Notes under the pieces: model-generated
The model's input: only the letters and a program-made list of their open reading frames with translations
Databases searched by the model: none
Told to the model about the DNA's origin: nothing
Program-made: the position numbers and the translations under genes
Shown here: piece after piece, positions 26,465 through 34,867 of the stretch
How positions within the stretch are numbered: the stretch's first letter is position 1
How the letters are laid out: every line of letters begins with the position of its first letter
NCBI GenBank assembly: GCA_019638795.1
Contig: JAHBTB010000001.1
Coordinates: forward strand, 248,001-312,000
From: Fimbriimonadaceae bacterium
GTDB lineage: Bacteria; Armatimonadota; Fimbriimonadia; Fimbriimonadales; Fimbriimonadaceae
Direction of reading: 5' to 3'
Length of the DNA stretch: 64,000 nt

Positions 26465-28063
26465 TTAGTCGGCTTTCTCCACGTGCAAGGTCTTTTCCTG
26501 CACGTACGTCGCAAACCCCGCGGCCGAGCCGCGGGGTTTGCGCACATACTTCTTTAGGGTGTAGTCGACCGCCACATAGTGGGAGTGCTTGCTGACGCTG
26601 TTCCGCACCGCCACCTGGGCGGCGAACATCAGGTCGGCCCGCTGCACCCGGTCCGGCTTGTTCTCCGTCTGGAGGACGACGTGGGCCGACGTCACCCCCC
26701 GCACATGGAACCACAGGTCGTTGGGCCGGGCGACCTTCGTGGTCAGGTAGTCGTTGCTCGTCGCGTTGGTGCCGTAGAGGACGCGCCACCCCGCGGGGGA
26801 GACCAACTCACGGACCGGGTGGCCGGCATACGGTCGCTCCTCCTTTGGCCCGGCATGCTGCTCGACGCGAAGCCAGTGTCGGGAGTCGGCGAACTGCCTG
26901 AGCTCGTCGACTCTTTCCAAGTCTTGACACTCCTCGACATCCACTAATAAGGCCTGGATGGCGTCGCGGTCGGCCACGATCCGACCGTGTTGGCTGTCGA
27001 CCTCCTCCGCCCGGGCCTTGGCTTTCTTGGCCCGTGAGAAGTAGCTCTGGGCGTTCTCGACCGGGGACTTAGTGGGGTCAAGAGGGACGCTGACCGGTGT
27101 GCCGTCATAGTCCCATGCTTCCAACTTTGTGTCGCCAGACTTGACCGCACCTTGGTACGCCAAGACCAGTTCGCCCAGACGTTGGGTCTGGTCGGCCTGG
27201 GCCGCCGCCTCCCTCGCCCGGGACAGCTCTTCCACCGCTCGGGCCCGGTGGGCGAGGACACGGCGCAGTTGGGAGGACAGGGCCGCCTTGGCCCGGTCGA
27301 GTTTGTCCTGCCCCACTCGCTCGCCGTACGCCTGGTCGAGGGCTTGGTTGATGCCGACTTTGGACAGAGTATCCCACCCCAACCGTGATACATCGAAGGG
27401 GTATGCGCCATGCCCGGGTGCCACAAACGCACCAAACTGACCGGTCGCCAAGGCCCGCTGGACATCCGCCAAGGGCAGCCCCGCGTCGAGCAACCTGCCA
27501 AGAAAGGGCGACCATCCCTCGTACTGCTTCAGGTCGTCGCCGGCCGTCGCCTGGGTCAGCGGGGGCTTGGGGTCAAAGGGCGGCGGCTCGTAGGGCTGTC
27601 CGGGCAGGACAGGCCGTCTGCTCTGAGACCGCCCGACCCACTTGGCCGCACCGACCACTCGCCGCGACGAATCGACAAGCATGATGTTGCTGTGCTTGCC
27701 CATCAGTTCGGCGACCAGTTGATAGTCCCCTTGGGCTGAGGAGACCCCGACCTCCAGGATCCTGTCCAGCCCTCTCTGGCGGACGAAAACGACACGCCCG
27801 TCAGTGAGAGACTTGCGCAGAGTCGCGCCAAAGGCAGGGATGTCGCCCGCCGGAGACGGTCGACGTGAGACCAGGTGCGCCCGGGCTGTCTCCGCTTCCG
27901 CCGAGACGAGCAGCCAACGCTCGACGCCGTAGTAGAGCGACAGCACGATGACGAGCGGGTCGGGCTGCCAGACCTTTTGGATCCGGGCTCCAACCCACTC
28001 TTGACCCTCGGCCACGACGGCGGCGAGGACAAGACTGTCATACGGGATGTGTCGGCTGGACAT
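26465..28063 (-). CDS. rqcH: RqcH-type NFACT protein (ribosome quality control, Ala-tailing)
   Basis: The 532-residue protein has NFACT-N (about 1-180; MSSRHIPYDSLVLAAVVAEG), a long charged coiled coil (about 240-400), and NFACT-R with NDLWFHVRGVTSAHVVLQTE followed by KPRGSAAGF near 500. RqcH binds stalled large subunits and recruits tRNA-Ala to add Ala tails. The RGLDRILEV segment retains the Asp100-Arg101 pair at the position known to matter for tail synthesis in Bacillus RqcH. It was formerly annotated as fibronectin-binding protein; membrane or surface features are absent. The start follows an ATG with no strong ribosome site. A short membrane-protein gene begins divergently 18 bp away. 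Confidence 0.9.
   Translation of the reverse strand: MSSRHIPYDSLVLAAVVAEGQEWVGARIQKVWQPDPLVIVLSLYYGVERWLLVSAEAETARAHLVSRRPSPAGDIPAFGATLRKSLTDGRVVFVRQRGLDRILEVGVSSAQGDYQLVAELMGKHSNIMLVDSSRRVVGAAKWVGRSQSRRPVLPGQPYEPPPFDPKPPLTQATAGDDLKQYEGWSPFLGRLLDAGLPLADVQRALATGQFGAFVAPGHGAYPFDVSRLGWDTLSKVGINQALDQAYGERVGQDKLDRAKAALSSQLRRVLAHRARAVEELSRAREAAAQADQTQRLGELVLAYQGAVKSGDTKLEAWDYDGTPVSVPLDPTKSPVENAQSYFSRAKKAKARAEEVDSQHGRIVADRDAIQALLVDVEECQDLERVDELRQFADSRHWLRVEQHAGPKEERPYAGHPVRELVSPAGWRVLYGTNATSNDYLTTKVARPNDLWFHVRGVTSAHVVLQTENKPDRVQRADLMFAAQVAVRNSVSKHSHYVAVDYTLKKYVRKPRGSAAGFATYVQEKTLHVEKAD
26481..26505 (+). terminator. Hairpin in the rqcH 3-prime end (first of two)
   Basis: ACGTGCAAGG and CCTGCACGT pair with one bulge around a TCTTTT loop. 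It lies just after the tlpA stop and inside rqcH coding. Confidence 0.45.
26510..26542 (+). terminator. Perfect 15-bp hairpin within rqcH coding, probable tlpA terminator
   Basis: CGCAAACCCCGCGGC and GCCGCGGGGTTTGCG are exact reverse complements with a 3-nt CGA loop. In the plus direction it sits about 50 bp after the tlpA stop and would form a very stable structure; it encodes part of the NFACT-R motif on the other strand. Confidence 0.6.
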
Positions 28064-28080
28064 TGGCGTTCGTCCTGAAG

Positions 28081-28485
28081 ATGATGGCTCAGTCCAGCCG
28101 TGTGCGCCGAGTATGGGCCGTCTACGTCCTTTACTGCGTCCTGTCGTCAGCCCTGAACCTCGGCGTCTTCCTCTTTGCCCTGTGGATGAGAGTGCACCGC
28201 GCGGAAGTCTGGCCCGTGTGGATCGGCCCGGACATATACAGCCAACTGCCCGGCTACGTCTTCACGGTGATTGAGGCCGGCGGCATGGCGGTGGGGGCCT
28301 TCTTTTGCGCGGGCGACATCGCCGTGCTGGCCCTGCCCAAGAACGACAAGGGTTGGGTGGTCGGCATGGTGAACATCGCTCTGGGCCTCGGCTCGGTGGT
28401 CCTCACCCCTCTCTGCCTTTGGCTGGTCTTCCAGTGGTTGGCCAAAGGATTTCGCGAAGAGTTTCGTGGAGAACCAGTCGCTTAA
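28081..28485 (+). CDS. Small three-helix membrane protein of unknown function
   Basis: The 134-residue product starts MMAQSSRVRRVWAVYVLYCV and has about three membrane helices (approximately 12-34, 55-80 and 98-125), the second including the Gly/Ala-rich EAGGMAVGAFFCAGDIAV. Positively charged residues before the first helix suggest an inside N-terminus. No family is recognised. ATG codons at 28081 and 28084 are alternatives, and a TTG at 28063 would overlap the divergent rqcH start. The gene converges with the HAD gene by 4 bp. Confidence 0.7.
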   Translation: MMAQSSRVRRVWAVYVLYCVLSSALNLGVFLFALWMRVHRAEVWPVWIGPDIYSQLPGYVFTVIEAGGMAVGAFFCAGDIAVLALPKNDKGWVVGMVNIALGLGSVVLTPLCLWLVFQWLAKGFREEFRGEPVA

Positions 28486-29243
28486 GGCTCGAGAATCTCG
28501 CGCAAGTCCGTGACGGTCATGTCGGGCGGGACAGCGCCCTCCGGCAGTTCCTCGGGCCGACCCGTTTTGTTGCTGGGAGCGACGTCACTCGGTCGCCGGA
28601 CCCACACCGTCTTCCATCCCGCCGTCTGGGCCGGCACAACGTCATGTTTGTAGCTGTTGCCGACAAAGACGATCTCACTATGCTTTGCCCCGGTGCGGTC
28701 TGTCGCCATGGCAAAGATGCGCGGGTCTGGTTTGCCGTATCCCATGTCACCCTCGATAAAGATGTGACTGAAGTACGGGCCAATGTTGAGGGTTTGGATC
28801 TCTTGCCTTTGGATGTCGGACGGCCCGTTGGTGATCAGTCCCAGTTGATAGTGGCCGTACAAAGCGTGGAGGACTTCCAAAGACTCAGGAAAGAGTTCGA
28901 GTGCCGCGTGCCGTTCGACGTAGTAGGTGTCCGACAGGGCCTGGGCCAAGCCCTCGTCATATACGCCGACACGTTCAAGGGTCCGCCGCATCAGTTCCGT
29001 GCGGGTCAGGTCGCCGCTTTCCAGGTACTTCTGGTACCAGTGGGTCTTCCCGATCGTCTGCACGAACTCGGTGAAGGCGTCGGCCCAGGCGTCGAGGAGC
29101 TGGTCCAGGCTTGCGCCGTGCTCGGGATGCTCGCAAAATGCCAATCGGAGCCCCTTCTTGGCCGCGTCCCAATAGGCACATAAAGTGTCGTCGAGGTCAA
29201 AGTAGACGACCTTGACTTTTCCGAGACTGCCGACCAGTGGCAC
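28482..29243 (-). CDS. HAD-superfamily hydrolase (phosphatase, YjjG-like)
   Basis: The 253-residue protein has all HAD motifs: nucleophile VYFDLDDTL (Asp16, Asp18), the helical cap (about 25-110), LITNGPSD for motif II, GKPDPRIF for motif III, and FVGNSYKHDV for motif IV. With a helical C1 cap and the order above it resembles the nucleotide or N-acylneuraminate-9-phosphate phosphatase branch; the substrate is unknown. The GTG start is used. It is transcribed alone, with its end touching the convergent membrane-protein gene by 4 bp. Confidence 0.86.
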   Translation of the reverse strand: MPLVGSLGKVKVVYFDLDDTLCAYWDAAKKGLRLAFCEHPEHGASLDQLLDAWADAFTEFVQTIGKTHWYQKYLESGDLTRTELMRRTLERVGVYDEGLAQALSDTYYVERHAALELFPESLEVLHALYGHYQLGLITNGPSDIQRQEIQTLNIGPYFSHIFIEGDMGYGKPDPRIFAMATDRTGAKHSEIVFVGNSYKHDVVPAQTAGWKTVWVRRPSDVAPSNKTGRPEELPEGAVPPDMTVTDLREILEP

Positions 29244-29251
29244 AGGTGAGA

Positions 29252-30010
29252 TTATTGTCGGGCCGGCGGTTGGTCATCAGGGACCAAGCGATGGGCCAAA
29301 GCCTTCAACTCGTCGACAGACCGGTCACCCATGAGCATCAGGGTGTAGCCGTTTTGTCGCCAGCTTGCGCACATCGTGCCGTTGACCAGGCCGACGGAAT
29401 ACTTGTCACCAGAGGTTGCGGGCTCCAGCCCTTCGACCCGGTCCATGCCCTTGACCATGCTGAGGGCGAGAAATCCGTCGCGGTCGCGGAAGAGGACCGA
29501 CTCGGCCTCCTTCCCGTTGATCGCGCCGACACGTCCTTCGACGTAGGACATGTTGGCCGGCATCGTGACAACCGGGGAGTCTTGAAGGATCTGGAACCGA
29601 AGCCGGTCGGGTGTGCCGGCCGCGGGCTGGGTCACAGGCCGCAAGGTGTCGAACAGGCTGGCGGCCTGCGTCCGGTTGAGGACACGGCTGCCCACGGTGC
29701 GGTTGGTGATCCCCGCCGCGACGATCGCGACCAAGAACACACCGCAGAAGGCCCAGCCGAACTTGGCGACGACCCCTTCGGCACGCCTCGCCTTGTCGAT
29801 GGCGTCCAAGCGGGCGACCGCCTTCTTCCAGGTCTCCATGCACGGTTCGGTGTGGCACCGTCGTGCGACAAGGTCGGGCAGGGCCTGCGCCCACAGCAGT
29901 TCGTTCGCAGCGGCCGGTTCGGCCGCCACCCGCTGCTCTACCTGCGCCTTCTCGGCGGAGTCACATTCGCCGTCCGCATAGGCGTGGATCTGCTCTTGCC
30001 AGTCGTTCAT
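29252..30010 (-). CDS. Putative membrane anti-sigma factor of the second ECF pair
   Basis: The 252-residue protein starts in the sigma stop codon. Its cytosolic N-domain (MNDWQEQIHAYADGECDSAE) is followed by VARRCHTEPCMETWKKAVAR; a Cys/His cluster appears (CHTEPC) but is not the standard HxxxCxxC zinc motif. A membrane helix lies at about 82-100. The outer domain ends in MCASWRQNGYTLMLMGDRSV plus a helix, comparable to the end of the 12825 gene. It probably holds the sigma factor at the membrane until a surface signal releases it. Confidence 0.82.
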   Translation of the reverse strand: MNDWQEQIHAYADGECDSAEKAQVEQRVAAEPAAANELLWAQALPDLVARRCHTEPCMETWKKAVARLDAIDKARRAEGVVAKFGWAFCGVFLVAIVAAGITNRTVGSRVLNRTQAASLFDTLRPVTQPAAGTPDRLRFQILQDSPVVTMPANMSYVEGRVGAINGKEAESVLFRDRDGFLALSMVKGMDRVEGLEPATSGDKYSVGLVNGTMCASWRQNGYTLMLMGDRSVDELKALAHRLVPDDQPPARQ

Positions 30011-30576
30011 TCCGTCACACCAGGTTTGAGATACCCTTGCTCCCGGGCGAAAGCTTCGAGCCTCTGCCGCAACGCCGCGCGCCCGCGGGCGATCCGCGAA
30101 CGGACAGTCCCCACCGGAACTTGGGTCACCTCGGCGATCTCGTCGTAGCTCATGTCTTCAATGTCGCTCAGGATCACCGCCAGCCGGAAGACCTCGGGCA
30201 CTTCCGCCAGCGCACTTTCCACTTCTGCTCCCAACATGTGGTCGAACATCTGCCGGTCTGGCGCTTGGTCCGCGGGGGCCGTCGGTTCGAGGATGTTTTC
30301 CTCGTCGTCCAGCGAACTGGTCGGCCCTTCCCTTCTCTTGCGCCTGTAGCGGTTGATGTACAGGTTGGTCAGGATCCGCAACATCCATGCCTTGAAGTTC
30401 TTGCCGTCGAACCGGTCGAAGGCTTCGTAGGCGCGGACAAGCGTCTCCTGTGAAAGGTCGCTCGCGTCGTCCCGGTCGCGGGTCAGCCGTAAGGCCGTGC
30501 CGTACAGCGACGGGTAGACGCTCTCGGCCAGTTTCTGGAACTTCTCCCGCTGAGGGTCGCCCCGTCGAAAGAGCAT
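30007..30576 (-). CDS. ECF-family RNA polymerase sigma factor (second pair)
   Basis: The 189-residue protein has region 2 (LYGTALRLTRDRDDASDLSQ, then ETLVRAYEAFDRFDGK) and region 4 with YDEIAEVTQVPVGTVRSRIA. Its region 2 and 4 motifs match the RpoE-like core better than the 12301 sigma does. The ATG has a GGTACACT element 10 nt upstream on the minus strand. It overlaps the anti-sigma start by 4 bp. The target promoters cannot be told from this window, though both ECF operons use the common GGTANNNT housekeeping-like element. Confidence 0.92.
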   Translation of the reverse strand: MLFRRGDPQREKFQKLAESVYPSLYGTALRLTRDRDDASDLSQETLVRAYEAFDRFDGKNFKAWMLRILTNLYINRYRRKRREGPTSSLDDEENILEPTAPADQAPDRQMFDHMLGAEVESALAEVPEVFRLAVILSDIEDMSYDEIAEVTQVPVGTVRSRIARGRAALRQRLEAFAREQGYLKPGVTE

Positions 30577-30586
30577 GGACTGGTCG

Positions 30587-30594
30587 AGTGTACC
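30587..30594 (-). promoter_or_regulatory. Leaderless-type -10 element (GGTACACT on minus strand)
   Basis: The forward bases AGTGTACC give GGTACACT on the minus strand, ending 10 nt before the ECF sigma ATG. Confidence 0.5.
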
Positions 30595-30664
30595 TCTCGG
30601 CCAGGTTCAACACCCCTTCGCCCAGGCGGGTTCCCGCCTAGGTCATGTCAGGCAAAAATACCGT

Positions 30665-31981
30665 TCAGTCGATGAACCCCCACCGGCCTTTGAAACTGGC
30701 GGAGACGACAAGGAGCATCATCTCGTCGTTCGTCGCCTCGCCCCAACGGACGTTACGCGGTGGGTCGCTGGGTTGGTGGGGGTTGTCGCTTGAGTTGTCG
30801 TAAGTCGCCTCGATCACGACCTTTGAACCTTTCGGCAGGTGCAACGGCTCCCGGAACGTGTAGACCAGTTGCCAGTTAAAGTCCCAGTCGTCGACATCGA
30901 CCAGCACCTTCTTGCTGCCGTCCGGAAAGACGGCGGTCGCCTTCATCGCCTTGCCCAGCTTGTGCATGTGCGGCATCACGCTGTAGACCGTCGCGTCGAC
31001 GGGCACCGGCACGGTCTGGCGGAAGTGGACCGCGTTGTCTCCGGCGGGGATGTTGATGAAGGGGTTGGCGAGCCAGGCGATCCGTGCGGGCGTGGTCGCC
31101 GGCTGCTTCAGGAAGTACAGGCCGAGTTTGGTCTGGTCGATTTCGGGCTTGCCCGACTTGTTGTAATGGACCTGCAGGACGATCTTGGTGCCCGGGTCGA
31201 GTCGATAGCCCGCCCCTTCCGGAAGGCGCCCTCCCGAGACCCCCGGTGCCCATCCCCCCAGGGAACCGCTCGGCATGACGCCGATGCCGCCGCCTGTCGT
31301 CAGGTAGCCGCCGTCACGGGCCTTGGGCCCGTGTGCCAAGCGCTCGCTCCTCCCGGACTTGTCCAGGAACGCGATCACATGGTGGACGACCCGCTTGTTC
31401 CCCGGTTTGACGTCGATGCCGTTGACATAGACCGTCTCCTTGAGCTGGGGGTCGATCACGAAGTTCCAGTACTCGTCGACCCCTTCGGCGCCGAGCTTGA
31501 ACGGTTTGGACATGCCGACCACCAGGTCGGGCGTGCCCATCGCCCAGTCCTTGGCGGGCGGTGGGGGAGTCGGGGCCTTCTTGGCGTCGCCAAGCGGTGC
31601 CCCCGCGTCGGCCCAATTCTTGATGAGGGCGACTTCTTGCTCGCTCAAGTGGTTGTCGTTTTGGTAGCTGACATCAGTCGGCCGGGTCTTCCACGGCGGC
31701 ATCTGGCGCGAGCCGGTGACCAAGGCGACCATGTCTGCACGCTTCCGGACGTCCTCATAGGAGGTCAGGGAAAATGGAGCGACCTCTCCGGCCCGGTGGC
31801 AGGTCGCGCACTTCTTGTAGATGATCGGGGCGACGTGCTCGGCGAACGTCACCTTGGCAGGAAGCGGGGTGGGCACGGGCTCCGGGACCGGCTCGGCCTG
31901 CTTGGGCCTCGACACCGCCAAATATCCGGCGCCGACCGCCGCGCCGGCGACAACCCACATCCTATAATCAACCAGCATCAC
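30665..31981 (-). CDS. Cytochrome c domain fused to a copper monooxygenase (PHM-like) fold
   Basis: The 438-residue protein has a membrane anchor (about 8-24), then a short cytochrome c-like domain with heme motif CATCH (58-62) and a distal MPPW Met, and then a two-beta-domain region resembling copper type II ascorbate-dependent monooxygenases: VVHHVIAFL (His pair near 208), VLQVHYNKSG, and PHMHKLGK near 345. The conserved His patterns suggest bound copper. Such c-type heme/PHM fusions occur in Acidobacteria and Planctomycetes with unknown substrates. The start is GTG at 31981 or ATG at 31978 with AAAGGTGA upstream; GTTAAGAT at 31996-32003 is a candidate -10. Divergent from the SDR gene. Confidence 0.82.
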   Translation of the reverse strand: MMLVDYRMWVVAGAAVGAGYLAVSRPKQAEPVPEPVPTPLPAKVTFAEHVAPIIYKKCATCHRAGEVAPFSLTSYEDVRKRADMVALVTGSRQMPPWKTRPTDVSYQNDNHLSEQEVALIKNWADAGAPLGDAKKAPTPPPPAKDWAMGTPDLVVGMSKPFKLGAEGVDEYWNFVIDPQLKETVYVNGIDVKPGNKRVVHHVIAFLDKSGRSERLAHGPKARDGGYLTTGGGIGVMPSGSLGGWAPGVSGGRLPEGAGYRLDPGTKIVLQVHYNKSGKPEIDQTKLGLYFLKQPATTPARIAWLANPFINIPAGDNAVHFRQTVPVPVDATVYSVMPHMHKLGKAMKATAVFPDGSKKVLVDVDDWDFNWQLVYTFREPLHLPKGSKVVIEATYDNSSDNPHQPSDPPRNVRWGEATNDEMMLLVVSASFKGRWGFID

Positions 31982-32029
31982 GTCACCTTTGGTCTATCTT
32001 AACGTAGTAGAGGCTAGCAGGTTTTGAGC

Positions 32030-32773
32030 ATGTCTGAAAAACGAGTCCTGGTGACCGGTTCCAGCCGTGGGATCGGGCGGGCGGTGGCCCAACGTCTGGC
32101 CCGCGACGGGTGGCAGGTCGCCGTCCACTTCGGCCACAACCGGCGCGACGCCGAATCGTTGGTCAAGGAGCTGGGCGACCATTCGGCCGGGGCCTATCAA
32201 GCCGACCTGGGCGACCTCGACCAAGTCCGCGCCCTGTGGGACCGCGTCGTCGCCAACGGCCCGGTCCACGCCCTCGTGAACAACGCCGGTGTCTATGTCA
32301 CCCTCGACTTCTGCCATGCCAGCGAAGAGGTGTTCGCCGCCACCCTGTCGCGATGCATGAAGGTGAACTTTGAGGCCCCGGCCTGGCTCGCCCGCGAGGC
32401 GTGCCGGTCGTTCTTGGCCCAAGGCGGCGGAAAGGTCGTCAACGTGGCCAGCCGGGTGGGGCACCGGGGCGAGGCCGGGGCCGCGCCCTACTCCGCCTCC
32501 AAAGCCGCCCTCATCAACCTGACCCGGGCGCTCGCCGTCGAGCATGCCCAACACAACATCCAACACTTCGCCATTGCCCCCGGGTGGGTCGACACCGCCA
32601 TGGCCCGCGACGGGATGAAAGAACGCCTCCCAGAGATCCTCAAGGGCATCCCCTTGGGCCGCATGGCGACCCCGGCCGACTGTGCGGGTGTCGTCGCCTT
32701 CCTGCTGACCGACGAGGCCAGCTACCTGAGCGGGGACGTCATCGACATCAACGGCGCGAGCTACCTGCGCTGA
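32030..32773 (+). CDS. Short-chain dehydrogenase/reductase (SDR)
   Basis: The 247-residue classical SDR has the cofactor loop VTGSSRGIGRAVAQ, the NNAG motif (ALVNNAGVYV), Ser in NVASRVGHRGEAG and the catalytic YSASK. The C-terminal FLLTDEASYLSGDVIDINGA matches 3-oxoacyl-ACP reductase-like SDRs. The Arg after the first beta strand suggests NADP(H) preference (inference). The substrate is not evident. The ATG at 32030 is used; a TTG at 32024 is in frame. It stands alone on the plus strand. Confidence 0.9.
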   Translation: MSEKRVLVTGSSRGIGRAVAQRLARDGWQVAVHFGHNRRDAESLVKELGDHSAGAYQADLGDLDQVRALWDRVVANGPVHALVNNAGVYVTLDFCHASEEVFAATLSRCMKVNFEAPAWLAREACRSFLAQGGGKVVNVASRVGHRGEAGAAPYSASKAALINLTRALAVEHAQHNIQHFAIAPGWVDTAMARDGMKERLPEILKGIPLGRMATPADCAGVVAFLLTDEASYLSGDVIDINGASYLR

Positions 32774-32794
32774 CGCGGCGTCGACAGGATCACA

Positions 32795-33025
32795 TCAGGC
32801 CGGCTGCACGCGGCTCACGACGACGTAGTTGTTCGTCCCCAGGGCCTTGGACTTGCGCACATAAAAGGCGGCGTGGGCCTGGTTGCGGAGCGCGTAGTGG
32901 ATGTCCGCGTCGTCAAGGGTGACGACCCCGAGCCCGGGCACCTTGACGTCCCCGTTCACCGTCGGCTTGCCGAGGTCTTCCCACGTCAGCAGGTAGCGGT
33001 CGCCCACCGCAGGCGTCAATGGCAT
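32795..33025 (-). CDS. Small hypothetical protein (76 aa)
   Basis: The frame encodes a compact protein with GDRYLLTWEDLGKPTVNGDV and a second part NQAHAAFYVRKSKALGTNNY followed by VVVSRV. Codon use is strongly GC3-biased like its neighbours. The pattern of short beta strands suggests a small soluble domain. Situated just behind the membrane gene at 33062 and probably co-transcribed with it and the sensor kinase. No family recognised. Confidence 0.55.
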   Translation of the reverse strand: MPLTPAVGDRYLLTWEDLGKPTVNGDVKVPGLGVVTLDDADIHYALRNQAHAAFYVRKSKALGTNNYVVVSRVQPA

Positions 33026-33061
33026 GCCGTCAGGATACCTGGGCGCCGGGCTTGGCCACGG

Positions 33062-33448
33062 TCAATCCGAGAACGCCAAGTATCCCAAGACCAGCCAGTT
33101 CACCACGGGAACGTAGAGCAAGCAACCCAGGAGCCCGGACTTGCCCCGCTCTTCGGCCAGGGAGGCGAGTGTCATCGGGAAGAGGACAAAAAGCCACACA
33201 AGGTTGACGCAGGGCACGATGGCCAGGACCGGCCACCACCAAGGGCGCTTGGCCACGTGGGTCATGTAGAACACGTTGACCAGCGGGACCCAGGCGAGCC
33301 AGGCGTTCTCCGCCTTCAACTTTGACGCGATCACCGACATGCAGACCGCGATGAAGAGGTAGGCGAAGATGCTGTTCCCGAAGTAAATGGGGCCGAACTG
33401 GCCCATCCAGTTCGTGTCTGCCGCGGCCAAGAGTTGCAGTAGCGTCAT
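33062..33448 (-). CDS. Small DUF5684-like membrane protein
   Basis: The 128-residue product has about four membrane helices separated by the loop pattern KLKAENAWLAWVPLVNVFYM and KRPWWWPVLAIVPCVNLVWL, typical of DUF5684/YIP-like small membrane proteins in which a charged loop before a Pro-rich helix recurs. An AGGAGA ribosome site lies just upstream of the ATG. It follows the sensor kinase by 18 bp and is likely in one operon with it. Function unknown. Confidence 0.72.
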   Translation of the reverse strand: MTLLQLLAAADTNWMGQFGPIYFGNSIFAYLFIAVCMSVIASKLKAENAWLAWVPLVNVFYMTHVAKRPWWWPVLAIVPCVNLVWLFVLFPMTLASLAEERGKSGLLGCLLYVPVVNWLVLGYLAFSD

Positions 33449-33466
33449 GGGTCTCCTCGTTGTCCA

Positions 33467-34810
33467 CTAGCGTGACGACTGGAGGGCGGGTTGCTTGTCT
33501 GAGACCTTCGACTCTGGCGTGTCAGCCCCGGGAAACTCGACCTCAAACGTCGATCCTTCCCCGAGTTTGCTCCGGATCGCCAGCTTGGCCCCGTGGGCGG
33601 CGACCAGCTCCAGCACGACCTTCATGCCGAGGCCGCTCCCGCTGCTGCTGTCCCAGTTCGACCGGGCGTTGCCCGCCAAGATCGACCGGACGACCGCAGG
33701 CGACATGCCAGGCCCGTCGTCAATGACCTCGAAGACGTGGCTGCCCGAGGCATGGCGGTAGCGGACGGTGACTTGGCCAAAGTACGGGTCCTCTTCGCCC
33801 TGGTGCTCGGCGATCCACTCGGGGGGCACCGTCTCCCTGACCGCCTTGACCGCGTTGCCGACCAGGTTCTCGACGATCCGGATGACGAAGAGGTCGTCGA
33901 ACTCGAACTCTGGGGCGTCACGCTGGAGGTCGTAGACGAGACGGACATAGTTGCGACGCGCCTGCGCTTCCATGAACTCGGCGGCCTCCTGGGCGACGAC
34001 GGCGAAGTTCTGCTTGCGCATCTTGGCCTGCAACGGCTTGCCGGCGGCCAGGTCGTTGATGAGCTTGGCGTATCGGAACACGCGCTCGCTGTAGGGGGCG
34101 AAGACGTCTCGGTACGCCATCTCCAACAAGTCGAGGTAGAGGGTGGCCTCGCCGGTAAGCTCCTGCTCCTCGAACACGCGGCGCAGGCCGTCGATGTTGC
34201 GCTCGAAGTCGGGCAGGTACGTGACGAGGACCCCTGCCTTGTTCGCCAAGTCATGGGCCGCGCGGCCCATACCTTCCAGGCTCGCGACCCGGCGTTGCTG
34301 CTCCATCATCCGCGAGTTCAAGATCGCGAGGGTGCAGACGTCGCTGATCGTGTCGAGCACCGCGGCGTCCACGTCGTCGAAGACGCCTCCCTTCTTGTTG
34401 ACCAGCTGGACCACACCGATCGGTTTCTGTCCTTGGATCGCCAAGGGCACCGTGATCATGGTGTGGACGGTCACCCCCGTCTTGCGGACGATCGCCTTGT
34501 TGCCCGGGTCGCCCGACTGGCCGTATTCGTTCGTGACCGGTTCCCCGCTCTGGAAGACCTGGCCGGCCACCCCGTGGTCGTCGGGGATGTCGAGCCGCTC
34601 CAGCTTGCGCTCGACCTCTTCGGGCAGGACATGGAGGAAGCGCAGGGTCTTGTTGGCGGCGTCATGGATGTACATGGTGCCGCCGCTCGCGCCGACGGCG
34701 TCGACGCAGAGGTGCAGGACCTCCCTGAGAATGGCTTTGGTGTCGCCAGAGGAGGCCAGCTTGTTGGTCGCCGTGTGGACGGCGTCCAGAAGTCGCCCGA
34801 GTTCTGCCAT
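33467..34810 (-). CDS. GAF-domain sensor histidine kinase
   Basis: The 447-residue cytoplasmic kinase has a GAF domain (about 13-170), a helical dimerisation region with phospho-acceptor His186 in GMGRAAHDLANKAG, and a HATPase_c domain with N-box RIVENLVGNAVKAV, G1 box IDDGPGMSP, and G2 box SSSGSGLGMKVVLELVAAHG. The helix between (about 200-300) is longer than in standard HisKA. No transmembrane segment is present, so it senses a cytosolic ligand or protein. No response regulator is adjacent, making it an orphan kinase. It precedes the small membrane gene at 33062. Confidence 0.88.
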   Translation of the reverse strand: MAELGRLLDAVHTATNKLASSGDTKAILREVLHLCVDAVGASGGTMYIHDAANKTLRFLHVLPEEVERKLERLDIPDDHGVAGQVFQSGEPVTNEYGQSGDPGNKAIVRKTGVTVHTMITVPLAIQGQKPIGVVQLVNKKGGVFDDVDAAVLDTISDVCTLAILNSRMMEQQRRVASLEGMGRAAHDLANKAGVLVTYLPDFERNIDGLRRVFEEQELTGEATLYLDLLEMAYRDVFAPYSERVFRYAKLINDLAAGKPLQAKMRKQNFAVVAQEAAEFMEAQARRNYVRLVYDLQRDAPEFEFDDLFVIRIVENLVGNAVKAVRETVPPEWIAEHQGEEDPYFGQVTVRYRHASGSHVFEVIDDGPGMSPAVVRSILAGNARSNWDSSSGSGLGMKVVLELVAAHGAKLAIRSKLGEGSTFEVEFPGADTPESKVSDKQPALQSSR

Positions 34811-34867
34811 GTGTTTGGGGGAAAAACTGCTCCTACGGTAGGGCGTTGGTCCCTGATCGAATAACGC

